Positions 27,522-37,343 of a stretch of DNA of 51,703 nucleotides are shown here, piece after piece (the stretch's first letter is position 1; each line of letters opens with the position of its first letter). The notes below the pieces were generated by a model. The model had not been told where the DNA came from and made no database searches. It saw nothing but the letters and a program-made list of their open reading frames with translations. Source of the DNA: an uncultured bacterium. Its GTDB lineage: Bacteria; Verrucomicrobiota; Kiritimatiellia; CAIKKV01; CAIYGI01. Position numbers and translations under genes: made by a program. The stretch covers positions 1 through 51,703 of the forward strand of contig CAIYGI010000096.1 in assembly GCA_903925685.1 (NCBI GenBank). The letters run 5' to 3'.

Positions 27522-27715
27522 GATTGCTCCCTTGTGAGCATTTTGCAAAATACGGTGACGCACAGACTGAAAAGCTACGACGGGAGAGAGTTTGCGCACT
27601 TCGTGGACGTCGTGCAAGTTAAATTTACGAACTGATTTATGACCTTGCACACTGCTGCCAATTGGAATAGCTTGCTGGTGACGCCCGCGCTCACGATCTC
27701 GAAAGGGTTGACATT

Positions 27716-28786
27716 ATGAACTCCTCCGACATCCATTTCGACTGCCCAAAATGCGGAAAATCGTTGGTAATTGACGAGGAAGGTTCTGGACGGACAATCA
27801 AATGTCCTGACTGTTCTCAGCCGATCATTGTGCCGCCAAAATCTACTACTACGCAACCAGCACCCGCGCCGAAAGCCAGGGAACAACCAGTACCCCGACT
27901 ACACACCGCGCCAGCCTCTTCTCCACCTGCTCCGCCGACCGTGCCAACCAGCCCAGCACCTGGTATCGCAATCAAGCAGAAGACGCTCGTTATCGCCGGT
28001 GTCGTTTTGGTTGCCGTGATTGCGGTCGTTGTCATTGCTACCGGGTTGCTGGTAAGTGATAAAAACTCCAAACCAATGCCGGAAGCGGGACGGGCAGACC
28101 AGGAACACCGCAAGCAACCCGCCGGTGCAGAACCGCAACCGACCGTGGAAAGTTTGAAAGAATGCGTCTTGACCGTCACGAAGCAGATGAACGATAGGTT
28201 AGCATCCGAGGCGGAACAGAAATGGTCGTTGATTGTTAAGGTCAGTGGAAAGAAGAAAGGATACATTTTGGAGGACGCCAATTGTCTTCTTAAGGAGGGT
28301 TCGCAAATCGCTGTTGGGATGGGACTGAGTCAGGCTCTGTGGGAATTACAAGACAAGATTGACAGTGCGAAAAACGAAGGCGAACCACGCCCCGTTCTTG
28401 CGCCTGACGCCGAAGTGTGGGCGTACAGCAAATACAGCAAGTTTGCTGCCCCGGTCGTCGTCGACATCAAGACGGACTCTTCTTCGACCATTTATTCGCA
28501 CGAAGGCATCGTCCGGTTCTCAAGCCGGAAAGTGTCGTGCAGAGGCAAAGCGACACTAACGGGATTCTTCAGCGAAAATGAACTCGACAAGGATTGGGGA
28601 AACCCGTTCGCCGATGGGCCAGGACAAGAAAATGCGAAGCGAAAAGCCGTGACGGATGCGGCGATGGAGATGTTCAAGACCTCGCCCATCATTGAAGAAG
28701 GTGATAGCCTCCCATATACCACTGTCATCTACCGCTGGCACCGTGAAAAACGGTGTTGGGTGGGGCAGAAAATCGAGAAGGATTAG
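27716..28786 (+). CDS. Zinc-ribbon membrane protein
   Basis: The 356-aa protein begins with a four-Cys zinc ribbon (FDCPKCGKSLVIDEEGSGRT, then IKCPDCSQPIIVP, residues about 8-41). A Pro-rich linker, one transmembrane helix (about 87-112, IAGVVLVAVIAVVVIATGLL) and an extracytoplasmic domain of about 240 residues of unknown fold follow. PVC genomes encode many proteins with this cytoplasmic ribbon plus membrane layout; the ribbon may sense metal or bind a partner. ATG 27716 begins the ribbon motif. It is divergent from the HEPN-like pair in the accessory island. Confidence 0.65.
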   Translation: MNSSDIHFDCPKCGKSLVIDEEGSGRTIKCPDCSQPIIVPPKSTTTQPAPAPKAREQPVPRLHTAPASSPPAPPTVPTSPAPGIAIKQKTLVIAGVVLVAVIAVVVIATGLLVSDKNSKPMPEAGRADQEHRKQPAGAEPQPTVESLKECVLTVTKQMNDRLASEAEQKWSLIVKVSGKKKGYILEDANCLLKEGSQIAVGMGLSQALWELQDKIDSAKNEGEPRPVLAPDAEVWAYSKYSKFAAPVVVDIKTDSSSTIYSHEGIVRFSSRKVSCRGKATLTGFFSENELDKDWGNPFADGPGQENAKRKAVTDAAMEMFKTSPIIEEGDSLPYTTVIYRWHREKRCWVGQKIEKD

Positions 28787-28828
28787 CATCTCTTCCGGCA
28801 GGACTGCGCTCGGTCATTCGCCGCTCGC

Positions 28829-29080
28829 CTATTGCTGCTTCCTGAACTCCCATGACGGCGTGGGATTCGTGTCTGACCACACCCCGACCCGATTCGCCCA
28901 CGCCTTTTGCTCGGCGTTCAGTAAGTCTTTGTCTTTCGTGAACGCCCGATAGACCCACGCCCGGCCGCCCTTGACCATCTCCAGATTCACCCGCGTCCCG
29001 CCGAGGAACACATCGCTCAGGGTGCGACCGTATTTATCCTTATCACTGGACTCGACGCGCACCAATCCCGGTGAACCCAT
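28829..29080 (-). pseudogene. C-terminal remnant of a staphylococcal-nuclease-like (thermonuclease) gene
   Basis: The 83 codons match the C-terminal half of SNase-like proteins: DKYGRTLSDVFLGGTRVNLEMV, then GGRAWVYRAF and the ending VGVWSDTNPTPSWEFRKQQ. The N-terminal half, with the secretion signal and the catalytic Asp/Arg residues, is missing. The break is next to a heptamer array (29080-29110), so deletion at that repeat is plausible. An ATG at 29080 opens the fragment by chance; translation would not give an active enzyme. Confidence 0.7.
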
Positions 29081-29110
29081 GGTTGGGGGTGGAAGGTGGA
29101 GAGTGAATAA
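29080..29110. repeat. Short heptamer array (GGTGGAA family)
   Basis: GGTTGGG, GGTGGAA, GGTGGAG and AGTGAAT follow in 7-bp steps immediately upstream of the truncated nuclease gene. Same family as 24290-24340. Confidence 0.6.
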
Positions 29111-29171
29111 TGGGTTGCGAAGTCCAAAAAGTTACCAGCCGTTATGGGTCCAGTAAATTATTCGCTGCATT

Positions 29172-29735
29172 CTAGTCCATACAAACCAAGGTGTGAGATT
29201 GACCTCCGAGACCTTTAAATGTGATCGGCGGATGGATATTAATCTGTGTGGATTCTAGCAAAGATTCGTTCACGTATATACGTGCGGTTTGGGGGATGCA
29301 TCCCGCCTGCCTCTGTTTCTGGATTTCATCCTCTGCATAGAACAGATTCGCGAAATCGTCTCCCAAGCCGGCTATGTGTACGTAGCGCTGTTCGCAGTTC
29401 TGATTGATTTCTACGGGCAGGATATCGTGCAGTATGTTCGGGTCTGCTTCAGATCCGGTATTGGCTATTGCGTAGAACTCTGTCCCAGTTGCCTTCTTCA
29501 ATCCATCAAGCAAGTTCCTTATCCATATAACGAGTTTTACCCCAGTTGGTACATCCTTCTGTGGTATGAAGACAAGAGCGGAGTCCGAGAAGGTCACATA
29601 ACGTGAGCCAATGTCGTCATTAAGTGCCTTCACCTTGATCGAATTCCAGAAGTGCTGGCACTTGTTGATGGCCTCTTGCTTGTTGGTTTGGAATAGTTGT
29701 TTGATGCCTATTGCATCGATCAAGATGTATGCCAC
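29172..29735 (-). CDS. Uncharacterised protein, possibly nucleotide-cyclase-like
   Basis: The 187-aa product has AYILIDAIGIKQLF at its start and SRYVTFSDSALVFIP at about 44-58. This spacing resembles a group of poorly described proteins with DILGF and FSDS motifs that I take to be distant class III nucleotidyl cyclase relatives; the resemblance is by eye. The start is GTG 29735 with a strong GGAGGGTAGGAG ribosome site. It sits in the accessory island between a truncated nuclease and an MNT/HEPN module. A defence-type signalling role is possible but unproven. Confidence 0.4.
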   Translation of the reverse strand: MAYILIDAIGIKQLFQTNKQEAINKCQHFWNSIKVKALNDDIGSRYVTFSDSALVFIPQKDVPTGVKLVIWIRNLLDGLKKATGTEFYAIANTGSEADPNILHDILPVEINQNCEQRYVHIAGLGDDFANLFYAEDEIQKQRQAGCIPQTARIYVNESLLESTQINIHPPITFKGLGGQSHTLVCMD

Positions 29736-29800
29736 TCCTACCCTCCTTCAGCGACAGGGCATCAGCGACGGCGCGTGTTGCCGTCCGCTGCATGCCCTTG

Positions 29801-29938
29801 TCAGTCAACTGCGCCCTCAGCCTCGATGCTCTTCATGAGCGCCGAGCACTCGGCGCGTAACACACGCACGTCGTGGTCCGCTATCGCCCACACCAAGGCG
29901 TCGTCGACGGTCGGATAGGCGAGTGCGTCACGCGGCAT
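29801..29938 (-). pseudogene. Internally deleted HEPN (DUF86) toxin partner of the MNT gene
   Basis: These 45 codons join a DUF86-type N-terminus (MPRDALAY) to a DUF86-type C-terminus (YPTVDDALVWAIADHDVRVL, then RAECSALM). From memory of the family, about 60-70 residues normally lie between, including the catalytic RNxxxH segment directly before the Tyr-Pro. The reading frame is kept. The ATG at 29938 overlaps the MNT stop, as in intact MNT-HEPN pairs. The product would lack the RNase core. Confidence 0.6.
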
Positions 29939-30236
29939 AGAGGACCTGTTTCGTCCGTTCGATGTCGGCTGCGATATAGCGGTTCTTGACCGCGTCCACC
30001 ATCACCAAATCGACCTCGATGCCGAGAATGCCTCTGAGGTCATCGAAAAGGCCGAAGTAGGCGTCGACGCGAGCGTAAGTTTCCATCGGGCAGAACTCGA
30101 CCAGGAGGTCGACGTCGCTGTCGCCCGGGCGGAAGTCCCCGTGGACCGCGGATCCAAAAACGTCGAGGCGCAGCACCCCATGACGCACGCATGCCGCTGC
30201 AATCTGTTCATGCTGGTTCTCAAGGACTCCGATCAT
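29928..30236 (-). CDS. mntA: MNT-domain minimal nucleotidyltransferase (antitoxin type)
   Basis: In HEPN-MNT modules the MNT protein neutralises the HEPN RNase, in studied cases by adding AMP to it. This 102-aa protein has the GSAVHGD motif at 28-34, the metal-binding pair D41/D43 in SDVDLLVEF and a third acid at D76 (IEVDLVMV), so it looks catalytically intact. ATG 30236 has a GAGGTG ribosome site. Its stop overlaps the start of the HEPN remnant. A promoter and a perfect inverted repeat lie directly upstream, so it should be expressed and self-regulated although its toxin is disarmed. Confidence 0.8.
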   Translation of the reverse strand: MIGVLENQHEQIAAACVRHGVLRLDVFGSAVHGDFRPGDSDVDLLVEFCPMETYARVDAYFGLFDDLRGILGIEVDLVMVDAVKNRYIAADIERTKQVLYAA

Positions 30237-30248
30237 GATGCACCTCAA

Positions 30249-30298
30249 TAATCAACGAAATGATTAGCAGGTTACAGCGGCCTTGGCGGGATTGTCAA
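30249..30298 (-). promoter_or_regulatory. Promoter and palindromic operator for the MNT gene
   Basis: On the minus strand TTGACA (30293-30298), an 18-bp spacer and TAACCT (30269-30274) form a promoter. Immediately downstream, TAATCA-N6-TGATTA (30249-30266) is a perfect inverted repeat covering the expected transcription start, a good position for autorepression. Confidence 0.55.
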
Positions 30299-30330
30299 TG
30301 TCGTTGGGGCGGGATGTCGTTGGGGCGGGA
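30299..30330. repeat. Perfect tandem duplication of a 16-bp unit
   Basis: The unit TGTCGTTGGGGCGGGA occurs twice back to back (30299-30314 and 30315-30330), just upstream of the MNT promoter -35 box. No function is evident. Confidence 0.85.
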
Positions 30331-30397
30331 ACAGGCAGTCTGGATGACCACGCTGTGGCCGCCGCGCGCCGTCTCGTCTTGTTCGACGTCATTCACG

Positions 30398-30700
30398 TCA
30401 GGCCACAGCGCGTTTCGGCTCTACAGCCAGTTTGAGACCCAGTGCGTCCAGCAATGATGCCAGGCTGGAAAGTTGCGGATTACCCCTTTCCGAGAGAATG
30501 CGGTACATGTTCTCCCGGTTGAGCGATGTTTCCCGCGCAAGTTGCATGAGGCCGCGTGCATTCGCAACATCTCTTAGAGCCATGAGGAAGACATCCTGCG
30601 CGCCGTCCTCCAAGGCGGCATTGAGATATGCAGCGGCTTCCGCCGGATCGGCCAGGGATTCATCCAGCCCCTGCTCATAGTTAACAAATGGTTTTTTCAT
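30398..30700 (-). CDS. HigA-like HTH antitoxin of an addiction module
   Basis: The 100-aa protein matches the probable addiction-module antidote family: YEQGLDESLADPAEAAAYLNAA at about 8-29, then a helix-turn-helix with GLMQLARETSLNRENMYRIL and the ending LASLLDALGLKLAVEP. Such proteins bind a RelE/ParE-like toxin and the operon promoter. ATG 30700 begins the family N-terminus; an in-frame ATG seven codons upstream (30721) is possible. No cognate toxin gene is seen on either side, so it is an orphan or its toxin has been lost. Confidence 0.75.
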   Translation of the reverse strand: MKKPFVNYEQGLDESLADPAEAAAYLNAALEDGAQDVFLMALRDVANARGLMQLARETSLNRENMYRILSERGNPQLSSLASLLDALGLKLAVEPKRAVA

Positions 30701-30732
30701 GTAGTGTCTGCGGTACGGCATCCATATCGAAT

Positions 30733-30761
30733 AGTGTAGCTTATGCGCTACGTGGCGGCAA
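30733..30761 (-). promoter_or_regulatory. Promoter with embedded operator for the HigA-like gene
   Basis: On the minus strand TTGCCG (30756-30761), a 17-bp spacer and TACACT (30733-30738) form a promoter. GTAGC-N6-GCTAC (30736-30751) is an inverted repeat occupying the spacer and -10 edge, where binding of the antitoxin would block RNA polymerase. Confidence 0.55.
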
Positions 30762-30788
30762 TGCCTATTTTCGATGCGTGCCGTAGTC

Positions 30789-30959
30789 TTACTGTCCGCG
30801 TCGCCGCGGGCACGGTCTCTTGTTCTTCTGAAGGGTATTGCGGGCGTAGTCTTGCAGTTTCGCCATTTCAACTTCGCGGTGTTTGATCGGCGTCCATTCT
30901 CCGCGTTCAAAGGATTCGAGAAGTTCCTTTTCGTCTGGATCAAGGATCGCTTTTTTCAT
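30789..30959 (-). pseudogene. Truncated ribbon-helix-helix antitoxin (BrnA/CopG-like)
   Basis: The 56 codons match the N-terminal part of a common antitoxin: MKKAILDPDEKELLESFERG, EWTPI and DYARNTLQKNKR. Homologues continue from KNKR into the RHH DNA-binding strand and helices, but here the frame changes to a short basic tail and stops. The C-terminal 25-30 residues are therefore absent. Only about 30 bp separate it from the promoter of the HigA-like gene. It is probably a deletion remnant. Confidence 0.6.
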
Positions 30960-31008
30960 TGCCGTCTCCCATGTATCGGCATCGGCATCGCAATCGACAC
31001 CGATTTTC

Positions 31009-31038
31009 TGAACACCGAACACTGAACACCGAACACCT
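31009..31038. repeat. Heptamer array (GAACACC family)
   Basis: GAACACC, GAACACT, GAACACC and GAACACC follow without interruption between the truncated antitoxin and the 3' end of the MacA-like gene. It marks one border of the accessory island; the array at 26400-26633 marks the other. Confidence 0.8.
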
Positions 31039-31050
31039 TGTGAGTTACGG

Positions 31051-32384
<1,334 letters not shown>

Positions 32385-32388
<4 letters not shown>

Positions 32389-33839
32389 TGGGAGGGCTCC
32401 GATCCGGATTTGAGACAGTTGGGAACGTCGGTCAGTGTGCCCATGGTCCAGAGCAGGCGGTAGGCCGCGACGGTGACGGCCGAACGGGCGGCCAGCCAGC
32501 GTTCGTCGGCGTCGCGCCATTGCGTTTCGGCATCCGAGACATCGAAGGTGGTGGCGCGGGCGCTGCTGTAAAGGCGGCGCATGAGTTCAAGCCGTTGCCG
32601 GGCGGCGGCAAGGGTTGTCCCGGCCAGCGGCAGTTCGTCATTGCTGCGGTGCAAGACGTCGAGGGCTTGCAGAACCTGCAGTCGGATGGCGGATTGCACG
32701 GTGTCGGAGCGCAGGCGGGCGACGCGTTCGGTGATCTCGGCCTGCGACAGGGCGCGCTTTTCGGCGCGCGGGGGAAAGTCCGAGAGCAGGCGCACACCGA
32801 CCATCCAGGCGTTGTGATCCAGCGACATGGCGGCGGACGCGGTATCGCCCTGTCCCTGACGTTCGTAGCGCGAGGCAAGTTCGATGTCGGGCAGAAGCGT
32901 CTGCCGGGCGATGCGCACGCCGCGGCGGGCATCGTCGATGTCCTGCAGAATCTGGGCATAGTCCAGGCGATTGCTGAGCGCGATGGCGGCGGCCTCGTCG
33001 GCGGCGGGCGCGGTGACAACGAAACGCGGCCCCGACAGCGCATCGAACGGGACGCTGGGCGGCAGGCCCAGCAGCTCGGCGAGCTCGGCGCGGCGGGCGG
33101 TGAGGCGGGCCGCTGTATCGGCCTGCTGCTGATGAATGGTACCGCTGGCGATTTCAGCGCGCAGCGTATCGCCGCGGGCGGCGCGGCCCTGGCGATCGCG
33201 GGCGCGGGTAAGGCGCAGGAAGGCATCCAGGCGGGCAACGGCGGCGGTATCGTTCGTGAGGCGGCGCTGCAGGCGATAGAGTTCCTCGTGCAGTTCCACC
33301 ACGCGCAATACGATGTCGGCGCGCTGGAGTTCGAGATCGCGGCGGGCGGTCTGCACCTCGCGTGTGGCGCGCACGAGTGGTTCGGCGTTCACCAGGCTGC
33401 CGCCGCGGCGCAGGAGCGGCTGGCGGACCTCGATGGCCACACGGCCCTCGTTCACGTCGGGGGCGTTGTCGAGCGTGGTCTGCTGGAAGCGCGGTCCGGC
33501 GCTGAGCACCGTGCCGGCCTCGGTGGCGCGCGTGGCAAACAAGCCGGCGTCAATGTAACGGCCATCGTCGCGCGCCTCGGCGCCGCCCACCGGGCGCAGC
33601 GTCCAGCGGTAGGTATCGGCGGCGGCCCCGGCGCCAACCTGCCGGGATTCGAGCCCCAGGCGGCGGGACTCGATGGCGCGGTTATGGGCCAGGGCGTAGT
33701 CGATGGCGGCGGGCAGGGTCCAGGCGCACGGCGCGTCATTCGTCGCTTCGGACGCCGCGGCTGCGCGCGGAGCACCGCCGGCCAATGCGGCGAGCAGCCC
33801 CACGGCGGGCAGCCAGCGCCTGAACGCGCGAAAGGTCAT
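32385..33839 (-). CDS. TolC-like outer membrane efflux protein
   Basis: The 484-aa product has a signal peptide (about 1-30, ending AAAASEA) and two outer-membrane-efflux (OEP) half-repeats of long helices. Typical segments are WTLPAAIDYALAHNRAIESRRLGLE near the start and RLDYAQILQDIDDARRGVRIARQTLLPDIELASRY in the second half. TolC trimers form the exit duct of tripartite pumps. It overlaps both neighbours by 4 nt, downstream of a glycosyltransferase and upstream of the adaptor gene, so an export function linked to a glycosylated product is possible. Confidence 0.82.
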
Positions 33840-34705
33840 GGCGTGCGGTCCGGAGTCTTGGTCTTGGCCCGGGGAAAGACGGCCGGCAGGATGTCGAAGC
33901 GGCCGCGGCTCTTGTGGTTCATCTCCCAGAGTTTGGCGTACTTGATGAAGACGCCGTAGGAATTGAGCATCGCGATGATCAGCCCGTGCATTCCGTCCAG
34001 AAACCCCAGCCGGACAAAGTAGCCTTTCAGGAAACGGATCGGCGGCCGCAGCAGCAGGTCGGCCCAGCGGAAGGGGCTTTCCTGGACGAACTTCTGCTGG
34101 GCGGTGATGGTGGAGAAACGGTTCAAGGTGTCCAGATGGTCGCGAATGTCGTCGTAGGTGTAATGGTAGAGCGGATTGCGCAACCGCTTGACGGGACCGT
34201 TCACGATCACATGATCGTGCGGTTCCTCGCCTTCGGTGCGTCCGTTGTTCTTTTTGAAGAGGCGCAGTTTGACATCGGGATACCACTCCCCGTGCCGGAT
34301 CCAGCGGCCTAGGTAATAGACTTGCCGTGGAAACTCGAAGCCGACGTAGTGATGGGGCTTGCCGGCCTGCAACTCGGCTTTTATTTCCTGGATCAACCCG
34401 GTCGAGACCTCTTCGTCGGCATCGAGAAAGAGAATCCAGGGATGCACGGTCATTTCGCGCACCAGATTCCGCTGGCCGACGTAACCAAGCCAGGCGTGCT
34501 GGTATACACGATCCGTGTAACGCCGGCAGATTTCCAGCGTGCCGTCGGTGCTGAAACTGTCCATGATGACCAGTTCGTCGCACCAGGTCAAGCTGCGGAG
34601 GCAGCGCTCGATCTTGCTTTCTTCGTTGAAAGTGAGCACGCAGGCTGAGATGCGTTCGGTTGTCGCCGGAGACTTGTCTTCGTCAGGCATGGTGAGTCGG
34701 CTCAT
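33836..34705 (-). CDS. Family 2 glycosyltransferase (WaaE/KdtX-like)
   Basis: The 289-aa GT-A enzyme shows ISACVLTFNEESKIERCLRSL at about 19-39, VIMDSFSTDGTLEIC, and the metal-binding LFLDADEEV. These match the LPS-core type GT2 group (WaaE/KdtX, inner-core glucosyl transfer). The C-terminal half (RFLKGYFVRLGFLDGMHGL) is membrane-associating in this group. Start ATG 34705 overlaps the FHA gene stop by 4 nt; its stop overlaps the TolC-like start. The donor and acceptor cannot be told from sequence. Confidence 0.85.
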   Translation of the reverse strand: MSRLTMPDEDKSPATTERISACVLTFNEESKIERCLRSLTWCDELVIMDSFSTDGTLEICRRYTDRVYQHAWLGYVGQRNLVREMTVHPWILFLDADEEVSTGLIQEIKAELQAGKPHHYVGFEFPRQVYYLGRWIRHGEWYPDVKLRLFKKNNGRTEGEEPHDHVIVNGPVKRLRNPLYHYTYDDIRDHLDTLNRFSTITAQQKFVQESPFRWADLLLRPPIRFLKGYFVRLGFLDGMHGLIIAMLNSYGVFIKYAKLWEMNHKSRGRFDILPAVFPRAKTKTPDRTP

Positions 34706-35982
34706 GGGGCGGATTTCGGGGCTGCATTCGATTCGTCGAGCAAGTTATGGGGCTGGGCATCCGCGGCCAGCAGGCGCGCGCCGTCATAGACCCGCACCAC
34801 GAAACCGTAGTAAATCGCGGCACGCGGCGTGCTCCCGCCGGCACGGCGCGGCACCACGTAGGTCGCGCCCACCGAGTACTGCCCGGACCCCGCTTCGCCG
34901 GCGGACTGCACGGTCCTGGGGGTGACGATCGCCTGGGAAGGCACGATCGCGCCATCGCGGCCAAGGCGATCGAAGAACCTGACCTCGACCCGCAAGGCCT
35001 TGACAGAGGCGTTCGCAGGCGTGGCCTGCAGGCTGGCGGTGACGATGCGCATCTCTTCAAACTCATCCGTGGCCGGAAATTTATTCTGCCGCAGCTCCGC
35101 CAGGACAAAGGCGCCGGAAACGGCCGGCGGTTTCGGACGGGGCACCACCGTGCCGGCCTGCGGCGGCGGTTCCGGTGGCACAGGCGGGGCGATCTGAAGC
35201 GGCGCATTGGTGACAACCGCCGCCGCGACGACAACGGAACGATTGTTCGAAAGGCTCTGCATGGTGACGCGCAGCGAGGCCAGTTCCTGCTCGATGCGAT
35301 CCAGTTTTTCGGTCGCGACGGCCGCCGGCGCGAAGGCGGCCCCGGTGAACACATTCATGGCCGGCGGGGCGGAAGTCGCCGCCGCGATCGCCACGGCGCC
35401 GGTCATCATTTCATCCAACTTGACGGCGGGGGGTTTCGCCGCTGCTTCGGCCGCCGCCGCCGCGGTCGAAACGCCTACCGGCGCCGCGAGATAGGTGTCC
35501 AGCGCCAGCGGATTGGGTACCGGCTGCGGGGTGCGGGGCGACCGGGTGCTGCGATGCCAGGTAACGACGGCCACGGCGAGGGCCGCGACCAGCAATCCGT
35601 TCATGACAAGCCCGACGGGAAAACGGTGGCGCGGCAGCAGGTCGTCATCAACCGGCGCAGGAGTCGGAGGCGCATCCACTTCCGCCTGCACCATCGCCTG
35701 CACGAGCAACTTGGTGCGGCCGAGTTCGATGGTGTCGCCGTGCTTGAGCTGGGCTTCGGAAACGGCGCGGCCGTTGACCAGCACCCGGTTCATCGAGCCC
35801 AGGTCGTGGATCGCCAGCTTGCCGTCCCCGCTGTGCACAATGCTGGCGTGGCGGCGGGCAACTTCCTCGTCCGGGATGCAAATCTCCGTGTCCGGATCAT
35901 GACCGATAACCATCGGCGTCCGTTCCACGGTGATTTGACGGCCCTTCTGGTCGCCGCTCAAAACTATCAGTCTAAAAATCAT
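34702..35982 (-). CDS. FHA-domain membrane protein
   Basis: The 426-aa protein has an N-terminal FHA domain (about 1-95, with VIGHDPDTEICIPDEEVARRH and LGSMNRVLVNG), a cytoplasmic linker, one transmembrane helix (about 120-140, VGLVMNGLLVAALAVAVVTW) and a Pro/Ala-rich periplasmic region. It ends in a beta-rich domain of about 130 residues that I do not recognise. FHA domains bind phosphothreonine, so it may relay kinase signals across the membrane. ATG 35982 has a GGAGG ribosome site. It heads a four-gene, fully overlapping operon with glycosyltransferase, TolC-like and MacA-like genes. Confidence 0.78.
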   Translation of the reverse strand: MIFRLIVLSGDQKGRQITVERTPMVIGHDPDTEICIPDEEVARRHASIVHSGDGKLAIHDLGSMNRVLVNGRAVSEAQLKHGDTIELGRTKLLVQAMVQAEVDAPPTPAPVDDDLLPRHRFPVGLVMNGLLVAALAVAVVTWHRSTRSPRTPQPVPNPLALDTYLAAPVGVSTAAAAAEAAAKPPAVKLDEMMTGAVAIAAATSAPPAMNVFTGAAFAPAAVATEKLDRIEQELASLRVTMQSLSNNRSVVVAAAVVTNAPLQIAPPVPPEPPPQAGTVVPRPKPPAVSGAFVLAELRQNKFPATDEFEEMRIVTASLQATPANASVKALRVEVRFFDRLGRDGAIVPSQAIVTPRTVQSAGEAGSGQYSVGATYVVPRRAGGSTPRAAIYYGFVVRVYDGARLLAADAQPHNLLDESNAAPKSAP

Positions 35983-36125
35983 AGCCTCCACGCAAACTCC
36001 GCCGGGCACGGCCCGACGCACCTACTGTCCGCCACACCCTGCCATGGAGTCAAGGGCGGGATGCGCGGCCGTCTCGTTTCGCCATGATTGTTATCATAGT
36101 ACTTTGAGGATTTACAGGCCAGTAA

Positions 36126-37343
36126 TCAGACCTCCACGATCTCCGTCAGCGCCTCGGCCAGGCGGTCGATGTCGGCTTCGGTGTTGAAAACGTGCGTTGA
36201 TGCGCGCACCGTGCCCTCCAATTTGAGGCGGTGGTGAAGCATGTGGGCGCAGTGGTAGCCGCCGCTGACCAGGATCTGATGGCGATCGCAGAGCAGGCGG
36301 GCGATGTTTTCCTGCCCGAGTCCCGGCGCGTGGACGATAAAGGTCGCCAGGCCGATGCGCTGACCGTCCGGGACGGAATCCGCCAGAATCTCGATGCCCT
36401 TGATGGCGCGCAACCGCGTAACCAGCCGGCGGCCAAGCTTGACGGAGTGGCGCTGGACGGCCTCCATGCCCAGGTTGCGCAGGTAGGAGACGGCCGCGCC
36501 CAGCCCGATCGCGCCTTCGATGTTGGGCGTGCCGGCCTCGAAACGCCACGGCACGTCCTGCAGCACGAAATGCTCCTCCTCGTGCAACTTCACCATGCCT
36601 CCGCCGACCTGATAGGGAGCCAGGGCTTCGAGCCGTTCCCGCTTTCCGTAAAGCACGCCGATTCCCGATGGCCCCAGCAGTTTGTGGCCGGACATGACCA
36701 GGAAGTCGCAGTCCATGGCCCGCACGTCGATCGGCAGATGGCTGGCGCTCTGCGAGGCGTCAACCAACGCGGGAATTCCCTGGGCGTGGGCGGCGGCGAT
36801 CCAGCCGGCGACGGGCGCAATCGCGCCGAGGGTGTTCGAAACCTGCGCCAGCGCCACCAGCCGCGTCTTCGGCGAGAGGCGCCCGCCGATCTCCTCGTAA
36901 CGCGGCACGCCGTCGGGCAGCAGACCGACCGGCACGGCATGCGCATGGACGCGCCACGGCATGTAGTTGGAATGGTGCTCCAGCGCCGTCACAATCACTT
37001 CGTCATCTTCCCGCAGGCCCAGGCCGCTGGCGACCAGGTTGATGCCTTCTGTGGAATTGCGGGTGAAGACGATTTCGGAGGGCGCGGCGTTGATGAAGGA
37101 GGCCACTTCCTGCCGCGCCCGCTCGAACAGTTCCGTGGACTCCTCGGAAAGCACATGCACGCCGCGATGCACGTTGGCCGTGTGTTCAAGATAGAAACCG
37201 GTCACGGCGTCGATCACGCAGCGCGGCTTGGGCGCGGTCGAGGCGCTGTCCAGATGCGTGATGGGCCGGCCGTCGATGCATCTTTGCAGCAGCGGAAAAT
37301 CCGCGCGCGTACGCGCCAGTGGATTTGCGTCGGGTTGCGTCAC
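36126..37343 (-). CDS. SufS-like cysteine desulfurase / class V aminotransferase
   Basis: The 405-aa PLP enzyme matches group II (SufS/CsdA) cysteine desulfurases. It has THLDSASTAPKP at about 29-40, VHRGVHVLSEESTELFE, HHSNYMPW, the PLP lysine K221 in MSGHKLLGPSGIGVLYGK and the persulfide-forming Cys365 in SGGYHCAHMLHHRL. It removes sulfur from cysteine as an enzyme-bound persulfide. No SUF/ISC scaffold genes are nearby; instead it overlaps an adenylate-forming ligase by 4 nt. That pairing suggests sulfur transfer to an activated carboxylate or another dedicated product rather than general Fe-S assembly. Confidence 0.85.
   Translation of the reverse strand: MTQPDANPLARTRADFPLLQRCIDGRPITHLDSASTAPKPRCVIDAVTGFYLEHTANVHRGVHVLSEESTELFERARQEVASFINAAPSEIVFTRNSTEGINLVASGLGLREDDEVIVTALEHHSNYMPWRVHAHAVPVGLLPDGVPRYEEIGGRLSPKTRLVALAQVSNTLGAIAPVAGWIAAAHAQGIPALVDASQSASHLPIDVRAMDCDFLVMSGHKLLGPSGIGVLYGKRERLEALAPYQVGGGMVKLHEEEHFVLQDVPWRFEAGTPNIEGAIGLGAAVSYLRNLGMEAVQRHSVKLGRRLVTRLRAIKGIEILADSVPDGQRIGLATFIVHAPGLGQENIARLLCDRHQILVSGGYHCAHMLHHRLKLEGTVRASTHVFNTEADIDRLAEALTEIVEV

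Noticed and set aside
27171-27635. Plus-strand frame opposite the small HEPN partner gene
   Set aside because: It could compete with the minus-strand gene, but it has no ribosome site and no recognisable motif, while the minus-strand gene has GGGAG and an operon partner.
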